From contig SHUN01000224.1 in assembly GCA_009697495.1 (NCBI GenBank), positions 1-5,801 of the forward strand: DNA of 5,801 nucleotides, read 5' to 3'. The DNA is from Bryobacterales bacterium. GTDB taxonomy: Bacteria > Acidobacteriota > Terriglobia > Bryobacterales > Bryobacteraceae. Positions 5,669 through 5,801 of this stretch are shown piece by piece. The notes beneath the pieces are model-generated. The model searched no databases. It worked only from the letters and a program-made list of their open reading frames with translations, and was not told the origin of the DNA. The position numbers and the translations under genes were made by a program. Every line of letters starts with the position of its first letter. The stretch's first letter is position 1.

Positions 5669-5801
5669 CTAGTGTCCGGTAAAGTACTTTTCGAAAAGTT
5701 GTAAATACCGCCCTTTCAACAGGATGGCGTGATTTTCGGCCGGGAACGATTTGAACGCTAAATCGCCGAAATGGCATTGGATGCCCGCTCCGCCCCTCGC
5801 G
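5669..5801 (-). CDS. C-terminal end of an unidentified protein (partial)
   Basis: From the right edge, the frame starting at 5800 is open for 43 codons to a TAG at 5669-5671. The reading looks protein-like, with a plausible strand/helix pattern in HFGDLAFKSFPAENHAILL and an aromatic, charged end (LFEKYFTGH). Third codon positions are mostly G or C, as in the neighbours. Another minus-strand frame is also open here, so the call is not certain. I cannot name the family. One possibility is a transposase whose stop codon lies in the terminal repeat of an insertion sequence. It is separated from the next gene by 107 bp, in which I see no gene or convincing promoter. Confidence 0.42.
   Translation of the reverse strand, partial: ARGGAGIQCHFGDLAFKSFPAENHAILLKGRYLQLFEKYFTGH
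5681..5699. repeat. Two overlapping perfect palindromes
   Basis: AAAGTACTTT (5681-5690) is a perfect 10-bp palindrome, and ACTTTTCGAAAAGT (5686-5699) is a perfect 14-bp palindrome sharing its right half. A further 8-bp palindrome, CACTAGTG, lies at 5667-5674. The stretch is AT-rich compared with its surroundings and falls over the last codons and stop of the partial gene. It could be a transcript end structure or part of a mobile-element terminus. Confidence 0.5.

Overview
The window is a GC-rich bacterial segment. Every gene I can support is on the minus strand, so transcription runs from the right edge to the left edge. The gene types point to an Acidobacteriota-like soil bacterium (Bryobacterales/Solibacter style): a Tat-exported gluconate 2-dehydrogenase subunit 3-like protein with a GMC oxidoreductase, a fused glycosyltransferase-methyltransferase, and a xylose-isomerase-like TIM-barrel protein. 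That placement is inferred from gene content; there is no rRNA or other marker here.

Layout in transcription order: (i) 5669-5801, the last 43 codons of an unidentified gene, with overlapping perfect palindromes at its 3' end; (ii) about 107 bp without a recognised gene; (iii) 5268-5561, a small Cys/His protein with a probable metal-binding knuckle; (iv) 3531-5249, a GMC-family FAD oxidoreductase with a four-cysteine motif; (v) 2852-3538, its probable Tat-signal-bearing partner, overlapping the GMC gene by 8 bp; (vi) 1432-2838, a GT2 glycosyltransferase fused to a SAM-dependent methyltransferase, 13 bp downstream; (vii) 413-1429, a zinc-dependent MDR dehydrogenase of the glucose/galactose dehydrogenase type, 2 bp downstream; (viii) a 117-bp gap with a hairpin and a 22-codon in-frame upstream ORF; (ix) 1-295, the start of a sugar phosphate isomerase/epimerase family protein that runs off the left edge.

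Genes iii to vii are spaced 18, -8, 13 and 2 bp apart, which indicates one transcription unit. The most coherent reading is sugar or polyol oxidation. A GMC/Tat-partner pair probably works in the periplasm and feeds electrons to the respiratory chain, a cytoplasmic NAD(P)-dependent sugar dehydrogenase acts alongside it, and a TIM-barrel isomerase/epimerase may process the product. The GT2-methyltransferase fusion does not obviously belong to catabolism and suggests a link to glycolipid or cell-surface glycan modification. No rRNA, tRNA, CRISPR array or complete mobile element was seen. The right edge may be the end of an insertion sequence, but this is unproven.
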